From Chlorokybus atmophyticus (lineage: Eukaryota > Streptophyta > Chlorokybophyceae > Chlorokybales > Chlorokybaceae), in contig RHPI01001037.1 in assembly GCA_009103225.1 (NCBI GenBank), positions 1,801,849 to 1,828,243 on the forward strand: a stretch of 26,395 bases of DNA, in the 5' to 3' direction. This document shows positions 1 to 9,485 of the stretch, one piece after another. The notes beneath the pieces were generated by a model. It was not told where the DNA came from and did not search any database. It saw only the letters and a program-made list of their open reading frames with translations. A program made the translations under genes and the position numbers. The number at the start of each line of letters is the position of its first letter. The stretch's first letter is position 1.

Positions 1-177
1 TGAGTAGACCTGTATTTCATGGAACCCGTTTTGCCCTTATCGATGCATATGTCAAGTTTGTCAATTAAATAATCTTATGCTCTGTTGTTACCTGTATGGT
101 TATGTTTCTATGAAACATGCTTGTACAACAACACATGGCCGCACACATTGTGTCACTGCGATAGGCAGCATACGAAT

Positions 178-380
178 ATTTAACCTGAACTGTGTTAACA
201 TGACGCACAGGGAACTCAAGATGTCCAGCGAAGTCGCGCGACATTTTGCCATATCACGCCATATGACATCATATGCCGGCATATCGGTCGATGTGACATC
301 ATATGGTATGATATGGCTTGGTATGGTGCGATGTCGCACGACATGTCGTGAGTTCCTTGTTGAAAGAGTTCAGTTTAAAT
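178..380. repeat. long imperfect inverted repeat (foldback or MITE-like hairpin)
   Basis: The two halves pair around the centre GCCGGC near 275-280. Matching blocks, from outside inward, are ATTTAACCTGAACT against the complement of AGTTCAGTTTAAAT, GGAACTCA against TGAGTTCC, GTCGCGCGACAT against ATGTCGCACGAC, and GCCATATCACGCCATATG against CATATGGTATGATATGGC (16 of 18 positions). The arms are about 100 nt each with several small bulges. No clear target duplication was found. It could be a MITE, a foldback element or the template of a hairpin RNA; the sequence alone does not decide. Confidence 0.75.
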
Positions 381-596
381 GTGACATAAACTCAGTGTAT
401 ATGACGGAACCGGTTAATTTACGTCGCTGAGTTAATACACTTACACCAAACACCACAGCATACGTACATCTATGAAGTTACACCAATACATTTACACCAC
501 CAATATGCACCCACCTGTATCATATCGACACCAAAGCATGGTGTCGCACAAACTGTCCAACACACATGGTGAATCCCATACAAACAATAGCCAGTT

Positions 597-905
597 TCAC
601 TCTGTTTTCTTGTTTGTATTGCTAAAACCACCATTACTACGTTGGCGCGCCAAAAATGCTTTGAACCTTGCTGGGTTGCCTTCCTCCATATTGTAACCTT
701 TGCACCCACAAGAGTCGTATTGGGCGATATACCTAGCTTCCAACCAATCTATTCGCGCCTTGCAATGTCCTTCATAAAACTTCCAACTACACTTGCTCTT
801 TAAAAGGTTTACTGCTATCTGAGGCAGGCAACATTTTCTTAAGCAGGTGTCTACAATGATCCTTATAACGTCGATTTGGGTGGCTACTTTAACCGATATA
901 CACTT
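597..905 (-). CDS. possible exon of an unrecognised minus-strand gene
   Basis: An open stretch on the minus strand ends at a TGA near 597. It has protein-like composition, including the runs LLKSKCSWKFYEGHCKARI and DWLEARYIAQYDSCGCKGY with five cysteines. I do not recognise a family. It lies downstream, in transcription order, of the exon pair at 1566-1982 and could be a later exon of the same gene, but no in-phase splice linking them was established. It may equally be a relic. Coding status rests only on composition and an open frame of about 100 codons. Confidence 0.25.
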   Translation of the reverse strand, partial: KCISVKVATQIDVIRIIVDTCLRKCCLPQIAVNLLKSKCSWKFYEGHCKARIDWLEARYIAQYDSCGCKGYNMEEGNPARFKAFLARQRSNGGFSNTNKKTE

Positions 906-1379
906 TCTGTGATGCCACATGCGTCAACTTGTAGATAAACTTCGTACCTGTGTTTATGGGTTGCGCACGTTTTTTGAGGTACGTGCAGAGGCCCTAATGT
1001 TGGTGTTGGCATTCATGCTGTTTCTTGCTGCCGAGGATCGCAGGATCATCTGGACCTCATCGTTTACCAGCAAAGAACAATGTTACTATGAACGCTGCAC
1101 ATCGGAGATTGATGCTGAACAATGGTGACATACATGCGTAGCGAAGTAGAAGCAAGGAAACAGACAACGGGCAAAGGATAAGAAGCAAGGGAGCCAATGC
1201 AAAAACAAAAGTGTAACAAAGGATGGAGTGACTGCATGGGTTCTGGCTTGATGTGCCCATTGTTGTTGGAACTCTGTTACACAACCATAGCAATCTCATG
1301 TCGTCGCGACTAATCTTGGCAAGCACAATAATCCCATTATAGACTTTGATAACAACACACCTCATCGTCAGCAACATTT

Positions 1380-1505
1380 GCTACTGGAGCTTCCCTTGGG
1401 TCTGCTTTGTTGATCTGTTTAATGATTTTTTCTGCCTTTCCTTGCGACTATAACGCGCTGTCTCCCAGTTGCAAACTTTGCGAACGTGCACCAACTCGAA
1501 CACCT
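1380..1505 (-). pseudogene. possible 3' exon of the 1566-1982 gene, frame-broken
   Basis: After an acceptor TTGACAG near 1505 the minus strand continues in phase from the exon at 1566-1692 and reads VFELVHVRKVCNWETARYSR, then reaches a TAG near 1383. An overlapping frame, shifted after that point, reads KAEKIIKQINKADPREAP and looks more natural there. The switch suggests a one- or two-base indel within the run AAGGAAAGGC. I therefore mark it as possibly broken. The alternative is that the second frame is entered through a separate acceptor (GCGTTATAG) and the gene is intact with a different exon structure. No family recognised. Confidence 0.25.
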
Positions 1506-1565
1506 GTCAAACATTTGTTAACTACAGTGCTTTGGCCAATGATTAAGTGTCACATTAATATATAC

Positions 1566-1982
1566 CTGAGCCTTAGCGTGTATTGGCTCTGCATTATCCG
1601 GAAAATCTTGGTTGTCCTTGCGCATCAGAGTGTCCCACAGCTTGTAAGCTACTTGGCGCTTCAGGTCATCAGAAATGTCGATGCCAAGCTTTCTGAGGTA
1701 GTAAATGCATGTTCCTGCACATACATGCCTCAGTAAACACATGCACTGCAGTATGTAAATGTACATTAACCGCCTCTCAACAGTTGCAATAGAGTCCCCA
1801 TGGTTTATGCGAAACTCTTGAGCTCTCTCTTTGGCAGGGCGAATTAACTTATCGGCCTCTGGCTTGGTGAATAGCCCCTCCAGCTTGTCGGGAGTGATAC
1901 CTGTTGATTCACATGCTACCAATTGTTTTGCTGTCAGCGGACGACCAGGCGCATCACCTCCAGAGCTACTGGTACGTGGACG
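1566..1982 (-). CDS. two exons of an unrecognised host gene
   Basis: The upstream exon (1771 to about 1982) encodes a basic Ser/Gly-rich start and then a charged helical region containing TAKQLVACESTGITPDKLEG and PEADKLIRPAKERAQEF. It ends at GAGAGGCG with a weak GTTAAT donor. The downstream exon (1566-1692, 127 nt) starts after the acceptor CTACCTCAG and reads KLGIDISDDLKRQVAYKLWD and onward, ending at a GTATAT donor. The phase is kept across the junction (two nt plus one nt), and that is the main argument for a real gene. The 5' end is uncertain: a TAA lies in frame just upstream, so an acceptor such as TTTAAG at 1983 is needed. The product has no domain I recognise. Confidence 0.4.
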
Positions 1983-1999
1983 CTTAAAGCCAAGTTCAT

Positions 2000-2330
2000 C
2001 ATTGGAAATTTAAGCATGGAGCCTCTCGAACAGGTCTTTCCGTCAAAGTCCATGCTGTCAACCAGGTGCATTGTCAATGTAACGCTTGCCAACATGTTGA
2101 CTCACAAAGTTCGAGATTGAACAGAGGCAAACTGAGCCACGTTCTTACCTGTGTCTGGCTGAGGTGACAATTTCCGATGATGGGCAGGTGTCTGAGGCAA
2201 GTGATGCGACAGGCATGTATGCACAGTGCCCTGCGACTTGACGTTTTATCTGGTGTACATTTATAGCAGCATTAGATATACTGCGAATGTATATTTACGT
2301 GGCAAGGAAAAGGGTCTGCATCGGCAGAGC
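2000..2330. other. non-coding stretch
   Basis: No convincing coding frame, RNA gene or repeat is visible. It separates the minus-strand exon cluster from the CATATG-rich duplication. Confidence 0.4.
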
Positions 2331-2530
2331 ACTTCGTGCTAAGCCATGCCGCGATGCGATTGGTGAAAAGAGATGGGATGGAGGAGATGATTGCATACAA
2401 AGCATGGTTGGATGACGGGCAATACGGCAGTCAACTGAATGTGCCATGTCATCAAACCATACAATGTGTACAGTGTGGTCATGAGATGCGGTTTATGATA
2501 CGCGACATTGTCCAATATTGTTGAACATGG

Positions 2531-2785
2531 AACCATATAATGCAATGGTGTGCAACATCGTGCATACATGCTCAAACATCATGCGATATGCGTTGATATC
2601 AAACAGCGTTGCGCAACATCATACCATGCTGCCTAAAGCAATATCATCCAACTTTAAACCATATAGTGCAATGTTGTGCAACATTGATTACACATGCTCA
2701 AACATCATGCGATATGCGTCGATATCAAAAAACGTTGCGCAACATCGTATCATATCGCCAAAATGATGCAACATATGTCACACCA
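2531..2785. repeat. 126-bp tandem duplication
   Basis: Two units start at about 2532 and 2658 with the shared opening ACCATATARTGCAATG. Both contain CTCAAACATCATGCGATATG, GATATCAAA and CGTTGCGCAACATC at matching spacing. The array is rich in the words GCAACAT, CATGC and GATATG. Similar words occur at 8570-8790, but I see no alignable copy elsewhere in the window. Confidence 0.75.
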
Positions 2786-3140
2786 TTGCGCAACACGGAC
2801 TGAACTTACCGGTTATCAACGTCAATCCCCAGGAACGTGCGTCATCTCTTCAGGGCGCGGCAAACGCGTCAACCGTAAATAGGCCCTGTTTGTCACACGC
2901 GACGACGCCACATACCACAATCCAGGAGCAAAAGCTTCCTGCATGTGGACAATAGTAGTTGATTGTAGCGTTGCACCTTAACACTTGTGCACTGTCATTG
3001 CATACGCTAGCTGCAAAGGAAACACAGCTTTGTAGTACGTTTTGCCTTGAAACGTCGTTGTTTGCTGTATTGTTCGGCGCATCCACATAGATTCTGCCAA
3101 GTGATCAAAATGTAACTTGTATACTGCTCACATTACCGTT
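2786..3140. other. stretch without a supported gene
   Basis: A minus-strand open frame of 78 codons (2850-3086) has eight cysteines and could be an exon, but there is no further support. The 5' break of the Ty3/gypsy element must lie near 3140, where an in-frame TAG at 3142 precedes the first recognisable gag-like frame. Confidence 0.3.
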
Positions 3141-3144
3141 GTAG

Positions 3145-3399
3145 TATCTGAACTACGTCACTGTTCCCAAACACCCATTGGCTACACCGCGCGCAGTGTA
3201 TCTCCAGCCCATGCCTCAGAATCACCGCCGGAGTGACGTGGTCAACAACCCAGCAGCCACATGGGAAGGTACACTGGTCAGGGAGGCAGCTTATAAAGTA
3301 CGCTGGACTTATGTGGATGAACAGGCCGCACGGGAGGCGGATCCACAAACACCCAATTCTCAAGGGTTCCCCAACAGCCACTGGCCACACCGCCAGGAA
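3145..3399 (+). pseudogene. gag remnant, frame-shifted relative to pol
   Basis: Frame 1 is open from just after a TAG at 3142 and reads, in part, YKVRWTYVDEQAAREADPQ before a TGA at 3400. The Pro/Gln-rich continuation is in frame 3, so one frameshift lies close to 3340-3400. No CCHC zinc knuckle and no major capsid region can be seen, so only the C-terminal part of gag remains. It directly abuts the protease region. Assignment to gag is by position and composition, not by a conserved motif. Confidence 0.5.
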
Positions 3400-4118
3400 T
3401 GACCCCGGCCACACAGAGACGCGATCCCCCGACACCGCAACCAGGGCAGCCACAGGTAGCACCGCCAGCACCCAGGCCACAGCGAGTTTATCAACAGCCA
3501 AGACAAGGACAGTTCGGGCCAGGCCGCAGTAAAGGAGATGCGCAAGACTCAGCTGGTCGAGGGGCGCTTGCCGCACTGTGCTCGACACCACCGGAGGAGA
3601 CTGCAGCAGCAGACACCCCACGCACACGCTACCGACGATTCAAGCGGCTGCGCATCCACGCCAACGCGGCCATGATCGCCAACAAAGGCAAGCATGTCAC
3701 GATCAATGGGCAAGCACCCAAGCGGGTGATGCTGGACTCTAGAGCCCAGCCGGTCATCATCAGACGTTACCTCGCACGTGACCTTAGCATCACCAGCGCT
3801 GAGCTGATGCCGTGCCCATACGTGCTCGACACCGCAGCCGGCAGCCGTGACAAGGTGATCAGTATCACCAAGCAAGCCCTCTGCATTCGCTTGACCGGAG
3901 TGGACCCGTCCCACAGCACCGAAGTCATACAAAAGTGTGTGGTCACTGACGCAGGATGCTTCAACCTGTTGTTGAGACAGGACTTCAACTTCCCTATTGG
4001 CATGGGGCTGGACTGCTGGACAGAGAAGGCCTGGTTTTGTCCTCATTGGGATGAAGAGGACGGAGAGGTTCAAGGATATCTGCCTCTCGAGTTGGTGGCT
4101 CGCACTCTTTCCCACCAA

Positions 4119-4238
4119 AGGTCAGCTGCAACAGCCACCTACAGGTCGTTGTCGGCAACCATTGACAGGTTTGCTGCGACAGCCACCCACAGGTCGGGCT
4201 CGACAACCACTGACAGATTATTTGCGGTGGTCACCCAC
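4119..4238 (+). repeat. five 24-bp tandem repeats in the pol linker (8-residue units)
   Basis: Five consecutive units of exactly 24 bp encode RSAATATY, RSLSATID, RFAATATH, RSGSTTTD and RLFAVVTH. Each starts with Arg (AGG, with AGA in the last). The array sits between the protease and the RT remnant. Odd and even units look more alike (ending TATY/TATH against TID/TTD), which suggests growth of a 48-bp double unit. Confidence 0.85.
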
Positions 4239-6917
4239 AATGCGGACCAAGACTCTCCTATCCCATACGAGTCTCAGGTAGATGCCACTGAGGAAGTGGC
4301 CCACCAGCAATTAGTGGAACGTCGCTGGCGCGCACAGGTAGTCGCACATCTGCTGCTGACCAAACCGCGGCTCACTTCATGGTTCCCTCTCTAGAAGGAC
4401 CAAGCTGCTGTCCAGGAACAAAACTAGGTGGCCACTAGAGTAGTGGAGTTTCACGTATTCCGGCAGCTGTACCATTGGAAGGTCATGCCCTTCGGACTAA
4501 AGAACGCTCTTGCCAAGTTCCAGCGCGTAATGGACAAAGCCTTGAAGGGGCTGGACTTCGCGCGATGCTACATTGACGACATTCTCATCTTCAGTTGCAG
4601 TAACGACGAGCACCTGCAGCACATCAAGGAAGTGTTGAAGAGACTCAAGGGGGTGGGGATGACAGTGCACCCCGACAAGTGCACCTTCTGCACTCGCAAG
4701 GTACCCTACCTAGGGCACATACTTGTGCCTCACGCTGTGTACGTACAGCAGGCAAAGGTGAAGGCTTTGGCGGCTATCCCTGCTCCCATGGACACTACGC
4801 GTTTGCGTGCCTTTCAGGGCCTTGCCAACTACTATCGTCGGTTCTGGAAGGACTTCACAAAGATCGCGCGACCCCTCAAGGAGCTCCTAAAGAAGGAGGT
4901 GGAGTTTGCGTGGAAGGGGCCACAACAGCAGGCGTTTGAGGAGCTAAAGGGCAGGCTCACCACCGCTCCCATCCTGCAACGTCCTGCCTACAACAAGCCC
5001 TTCATATTCCACACCGACTGGAGCAATCTTGGGATGGAGGCTGTGCTGGTACATCACGATAAGAACAAGAAAGAGCGGATGATGTCGTACGCCAGCCGAA
5101 GCAACAACAGCGCTGAGGCCAACCACAGCAGCTACGAGGGGGAGTGCCTCGCTGCAGTATAGGCTATCTCCTTCTTCAGACCTTTCCTTTTTGGTCGACA
5201 ATTCCAGCTCATCACCGATCATCAGCCATTCAAGTGCTTGATGACCAACCAACATTTGATAGGGAAACTTGCTCGCTGGGCCCTGTTGCTGCAGGAGTAT
5301 GACTTTGAGATCGACCACCGCGCCGGCCTCACCAACCAGGACGCTGATGGCCTCAGTCGCAACCCTCATTGCAGTACCAACGATGCAACCGGAGCTTGTC
5401 ACGAGCTTGGCCCCGCAGCAGCAGCTCTCACCATGGCGACCATGTTTGCTGCTGCCGCATTACAGTCAGGGCGCCAGATCAACACCACCTTAACGACAGA
5501 GGAGGTTTTCGCCCTTGAGGCTACCGACCCCACAGTGCCCACACCACTAGGGGACGTTTACGGGGTCGACATCGAAGTCGACGACACCGAGCTGGCACCC
5601 ACAGAGATTAGGCAGGACATATGGCTGGACAAGCCATCACATTCCTTCCTTCAAAGTGGCCAGCTTCCCTCCAATATAAGTGCACGAGAGAAAGATCGTG
5701 TTAGTCAGCGCACCCGCCACTACTGGTGGGCGAATGACAAAGTGTACCGCCGCGTCCAGGACGAAGACAAGGAGGTGCCAACACCAGCCACACGCGAGGG
5801 CATCATCGCTGCCCTCCACACGGAGCTTGGGCAATTTGGTGTCAAGCGTACCGTCAGCCTGGTAAGGGCGCAACATTAGTGGTATAGGCTGTCCAAACAG
5901 GTGCAGGGGTTGGTCAGTTGCTGCCAGCAGTGTGACATGGTACAAGCCAGCCTCAACACACGCAGCGCCACCTTGCACCCTCTCCCCATCTCTGGACTGT
6001 TCTACCGCTAGAGACTCGACATCTTGGGAGACTTGGCACCCTCGGCGCGGGGCAACCGCTACATCCTTGTCATGATCGAGCACTTCTCCAAATGGGTGGA
6101 GCTGGTGCCATTACCCGACAAGAGCAGCAGGGGGGTGGCTCAAGCTTTTCTCTCCCATGTCCTCAGCCGGTTCAGTAGCTGCGCTGAGGTCATTACCGAC
6201 CAGGGCATTAAGTTCAGAGGGGAGTTCGACACCCTGCTGGACAAATGCTACATCGATCATCGCCGTACTTCGCGTGACCACCCTCAAGCCGACGGCCTCG
6301 CCGAGCGGACGGTGCAGACTATCAAAAAGACACTCCCCAAGTACGTGCTGGACTATGAGAAGAACACATGGGACGACCACCTTCCGTGGGTGGCTCTTAG
6401 CTACCGATTGTTGAAGCAGGCGGTGCTGCGCGAGTACAGCCCATACTACTTCTGTTCGGGCTGTTCGGGCGTCCGCCGTTGCTTCCCTTTCGTGCACAGC
6501 AGGAAGTAGAATGTGTGGTGGACAACCTCGACGATCCCGGATGCACCACGACATCACCACACGTGCCACGCTGTTCAAGCACACCGTCCCGATGGCCTTC
6601 CACAATTTGCGGATCGCACACACCGTGACACTCTGCGCTACGAGCGCGTGCCAAGCGGCTTCTACAAGGAGCGCCAACGGCGGTTTCAAGCAGGTGACTT
6701 TGCCTACCGCATGGCAGCCACCAAAGACACGCTCTACACCTCTGTGGGCCGTACCGTCTACAAGGTACTCAAGGTGTACCCCACTGGAGTGCTGGACCTT
6801 CTTGGTCAGAATGGCGAGAGGTTGAAAGACAACATGGTGAATTGCGCGCCATGTCACCTCCCTTACGTAGCAGGCTTCGCGCGCATCCAGCACCCTCGCC
6901 CCGCCCGCAGCACAGGC

Positions 6918-7052
6918 TGCGCATGCTGCGGCAGCGCCGGCGATGACGCACTCATGGTGCTCTGCGATGGCTGTCACAAGGGCCTGCATTGCTACTGTCT
7001 GGAGCCCCCATTGGACGCAATACCCATGGAGGAATACTGGTGCGACGATTGC
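6918..7052 (+). other. PHD finger domain coding segment at the end of pol
   Basis: The spacing is C-x2-C-x11-C-x2-C-x4-H-x2-C-x14-C-x2-C, a complete Cys4-His-Cys3 zinc finger. It contains LCDGCHKGLHCYC and YWCDDC, with the conserved Trp just before the last pair. PHD fingers bind zinc, and many read histone H3 tails. It follows the GPY/F-like module, the place where chromoviruses carry a chromodomain. All eight zinc ligands are intact although the copy is otherwise decayed. Histone binding is inferred from the family and is not shown here. Confidence 0.9.
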
Positions 7053-7139
7053 CGCACCAACGGTCCTCCTCACCTGCGTTAGCAGCTGAGCTCTGGAGTT
7101 GAAACCTCCCCAGAAGCTCAAGCTCAAGGGGGGGTGGCT

Positions 7140-7930
7140 TGTTGACTGTGTGTCCTACGGCACAGCATGTACACTAAGGAAGACACCGCCTCCACATGTT
7201 CGTGTTCAGCAACAGTGGAGCGGCTCCACCAAGCACTCCTCGCCATACAAGCTGGGTTATCTTTTACTTTTGCCACAGGTTATAACATGCTGCACCCTTA
7301 GGACAAGCACGCATGACTTTCCCTGCAGCGGCCCGAGACAGTGTGACCCTCGACTTCCCCCGACCCGACAGCTGTTATGCCTGGTGCCCACACATACCAG
7401 CCTTCATCGGGCATGTCTACATCAAAACCGTCGCCCGGCCTACCGACATACCAACGCGCGCGCGTCCCTGACCAGTAGATAGGTCATGACTTCAGAGTAG
7501 CTTACGACCATTGCCCACATAGGCACCGCGCGTAGCTGTTCAGTTGTGAGTTCAGTTATAAGTTCAACTTAATAAGTTGTGTTCTATATCGAGTAACAAT
7601 CGATGTGGAAATAGCCTCGATATGACCGTTAGCTTATGTTCTGAACAGTCATGACTTGACTTGTATAAGTAGTCACAGTGTTCACCGAATCATTTGGTGA
7701 CACTGTGAGTGAGAAAGCTAAGAGCTTGTGAAACGACTTGAACTACGAACACGCCATCTCGGTTACCAAGAACCCCCCTCACTGTGTGAGAGCCTGTGCA
7801 TGCTCGCGTGTGCATCGTGCTTGTCATCGCTGTGGGCCTGGTATGCCTGGTTGCAGTGTGCTTGTTGGCATCAGTCAGGGCATAGTATCCACGTGTTGCT
7901 TGCTCATTCACCTCAATTAACAGTGTAACA
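7140..7930 (+). repeat. 3' LTR of the Ty3/gypsy element
   Basis: It begins TGTTGACTGT straight after the polypurine tract and ends ACAGTGTAACA, so the termini form an imperfect inverted repeat with TG...CA ends, 791 bp in all. A TATA-like TATAAGT lies at 7664-7670. There is no upstream partner in the window, so age from LTR divergence cannot be estimated. The right boundary rests on the terminal inverted repeat alone; a matching target duplication is not available because the left end is lost. Confidence 0.75.
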
Positions 7931-7972
7931 CATTTTCCGCTCATGCAAAGAACTGTGTAAACAGTATTATGT

Positions 7973-8177
7973 CATGTACACTAAGGAAGACACCGCCTCC
8001 ACATGTCCGTGTTCAGCAACAGTGGAGCGGCTCCACCAAGCACTCCTCGCCATACAAGCTGGGTTATTTTTTACTTTTGCCACAGGTTATAACATGTTGC
8101 AGCACCAGGACAAGCACGCATGACTTTCCCTGCAGCGGCCCGAGACAGTGTGACCGTCGACTTCCCCCGACCCGACA
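7973..8177 (+). repeat. second LTR fragment, same orientation
   Basis: These 205 bp match 7166-7370 in the LTR base for base apart from roughly eight to ten differences by eye, without gaps. The two copies are 807 bp apart. Sequence on both sides of the match diverges at once. It is therefore a fragment of another LTR, a related subfamily, or a partial duplication lying 42 bp beyond the end of the complete LTR. Confidence 0.85.
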
Positions 8178-8560
8178 TATTGCCTGCGCGCTAAGTCACG
8201 CGGTTAAGTACCTTGCCGGTACGATTGCCTCGCATACCGACGCAGACAGAAAGCCGCGGATTAATGCCGGGAGAACTGTCACACTGCGCATAACAATAAG
8301 TCATGACGCCTCTCCTCATGGTAGCGTTTTTTGGTACCATGGTAAAGTTGGTTGTACATGTACGTAAACAAGCGGTACGGCTGATTGGGCGGGGCGGCCG
8401 GCATTATTAAGGCACACGCAAACCTCACCCCGAGGGCATCACATGCGGCACCCGCGACCGGGCTGCGCGGCCCGCATGCCGCTCATAGACTAGGCGGCGT
8501 TTATTAACTATCAGCCGTTCGATTTAGAAAATATATATATCTCGATCGTCCAAAGCACAT
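8178..8560. other. non-coding GC-rich stretch with a small stem-loop
   Basis: No coding frame with support. A stem ATGGTA...TACCAT with a T-rich loop lies near 8319-8341. A comparable stem, ATGGTAGT...ACTACCAT, occurs inside the unrelated-looking LTR near 9647-9669. The segment 8380-8495 is markedly GC-rich compared with its flanks. Confidence 0.4.
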
Positions 8561-8564
8561 CCCC

Positions 8565-8790
8565 ACTTCATGCAATTGCTAAAAATATGCGAATACATAT
8601 CAAGTATGAGCACAACGTGCACGATGCACATGCCGGCATATTGTTGCATATGGTCCATATGATTTGAGATGTATCACACTTATCTAAGGTGGCAAAACAA
8701 TATCTCTGATGTGTTGCAATATGAAGCACATATGTTGCGATATGAATACATATGGTGCAATATGGCGCAATTTGGTTAGCAACCTGCAAT
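8565..8790. repeat. CATATG-rich segment with short tandem units
   Basis: About three units of roughly 20 bp run from 8713: GTTGCAATATGAAGCACATAT, then GTTGCGATATGAATACATAT, then a partial GGTGCAATATGG. A central CATGCCGGCATAT near 8629-8641 resembles the centre of the foldback at 178-380, so the two may be related, although the arms here pair poorly. Confidence 0.5.
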
Positions 8791-9480
8791 TAAGTGTTTC
8801 AAAACTTAATATTAAACGTAACGTTTACGCCACGGTACGTGCTGCGATTTTCATTAAGTAATGCCGAGGTTACAACCAGTAAAATAATGCTAACCTGAAT
8901 TACCTTAACGTTAAGATTCAACTAAACGAAAAATTGCATCGTTAGGCCGTCATTTGGTCGTGCATGAGATTGCTCAAATGGGGCTCGCAATGGTGACAGC
9001 AGCCGTTGCTGAAACAAGCAGCGAAATGACCAATCATTGCAGAGACGCATGAAAGATGCTGAAAACTATCTCAGCGGCAACTGCTGACCAACGGCGACCC
9101 AAAATCGCTAGGAATTCGGTGCAATTGCAGCACAGTTAGTGTTAAATTGGCCGCGTTTTTGGTGGTACGAGGTCGGAGCAGGCCCGATACCCCAAAAGAC
9201 TTGCCGCCACTACTCACCCTCGTTTTAAGTGATCCACTCTACCATGTAACGCTAATTGATTACACGCTATAGTTAATGCGTCATCAAACATGGTCAACAG
9301 CCGAACCAAAATCTGTATATATGATGAGCAACACAAGCGTGTTATATAATGCACCGTGCATCACATATAAATGACCTTATATGTTAGTACATTAATTACA
9401 AACGTTTGTCAAGTGATAAGCCAGAAGATGAACACGTCCATGCATCATGAGAACATGACAATACAATGCTACAACACACG
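8791..9480. other. non-coding stretch
   Basis: AT-leaning sequence with no supported frame or RNA gene. A short palindrome CTTAACGTTAAG lies near 8904-8915. Confidence 0.4.
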
Positions 9481-9485
9481 GGCAG

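Larger units (their letters stand above)
3399..7082 (+). pseudogene. pol: Ty3/gypsy pol (protease, RT, RNase H, integrase, PHD), interrupted by TAG codons
   Basis: One reading frame spans 1228 codons. The protease region carries LDSRAQPVIIRR (3729-3764), where the usual D-[ST]-G active site reads DSR. A five-unit octapeptide repeat follows (4119-4238). RT begins just before VMPFGLKNA and includes the catalytic YIDD (4570-4581); motif A and the fingers are missing. RNase H has its acidic residues in HTDWS, EGECLA, ITDHQPF and DADGLSR. The integrase zinc region has LHTELGQFG, where the second His is Gln, and CQQC. The catalytic core shows D in RLDIL, D in VITDQG and E in DGLAERT. A GPY/F-like module and a PHD finger end the protein. 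Internal TAGs lie at 4392, 4425, 5160, 5877, 6009 and 6507; the terminal stop at 7080 is also TAG. Between about 6455 and 6540 the natural frame is shifted and then returns; a duplicated TGTTCGGGC lies there. Confidence 0.92.
3145..7930 (+). mobile_element. 5'-truncated, decayed Ty3/gypsy LTR retrotransposon carrying a PHD finger
   Basis: The order gag remnant, aspartic protease, RT, RNase H, integrase, 3' LTR is that of Ty3/gypsy (Metaviridae). A polypurine-type tract, CAAGGGGGGGTGG (7125-7137), lies directly before the LTR. No 5' LTR, primer binding site or N-terminal gag is present anywhere upstream in the window. The pol frame holds several TAG codons, an internal RT deletion and a locally shifted stretch, so this copy cannot be autonomous. 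The motif spelling, the GLFYR and HPQADGLAERTVQT blocks and the terminal PHD finger match a gypsy group I associate with green algae, from memory rather than from a search. Confidence 0.93.

Noticed and set aside
1-3140. A 5' LTR for the gypsy element
   Set aside because: No match to the 3' LTR start, the 205-bp core or the LTR end could be found upstream, so the element is 5'-truncated.
3399-7082. Stop-codon reassignment (TAG as an amino acid) in this genome
   Set aside because: The intact cupin gene ends in TAG at its natural C-terminus and has no internal TAG or TAA. The retroelement TAGs correspond to Trp rather than Gln, and several TAGs elsewhere sit at splice acceptors.
6111-7127. 338-codon open frame on the minus strand
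   Set aside because: It lies antisense to the integrase/PHD region, which has clear conserved motifs on the plus strand; it is a shadow of GC-rich coding sequence.
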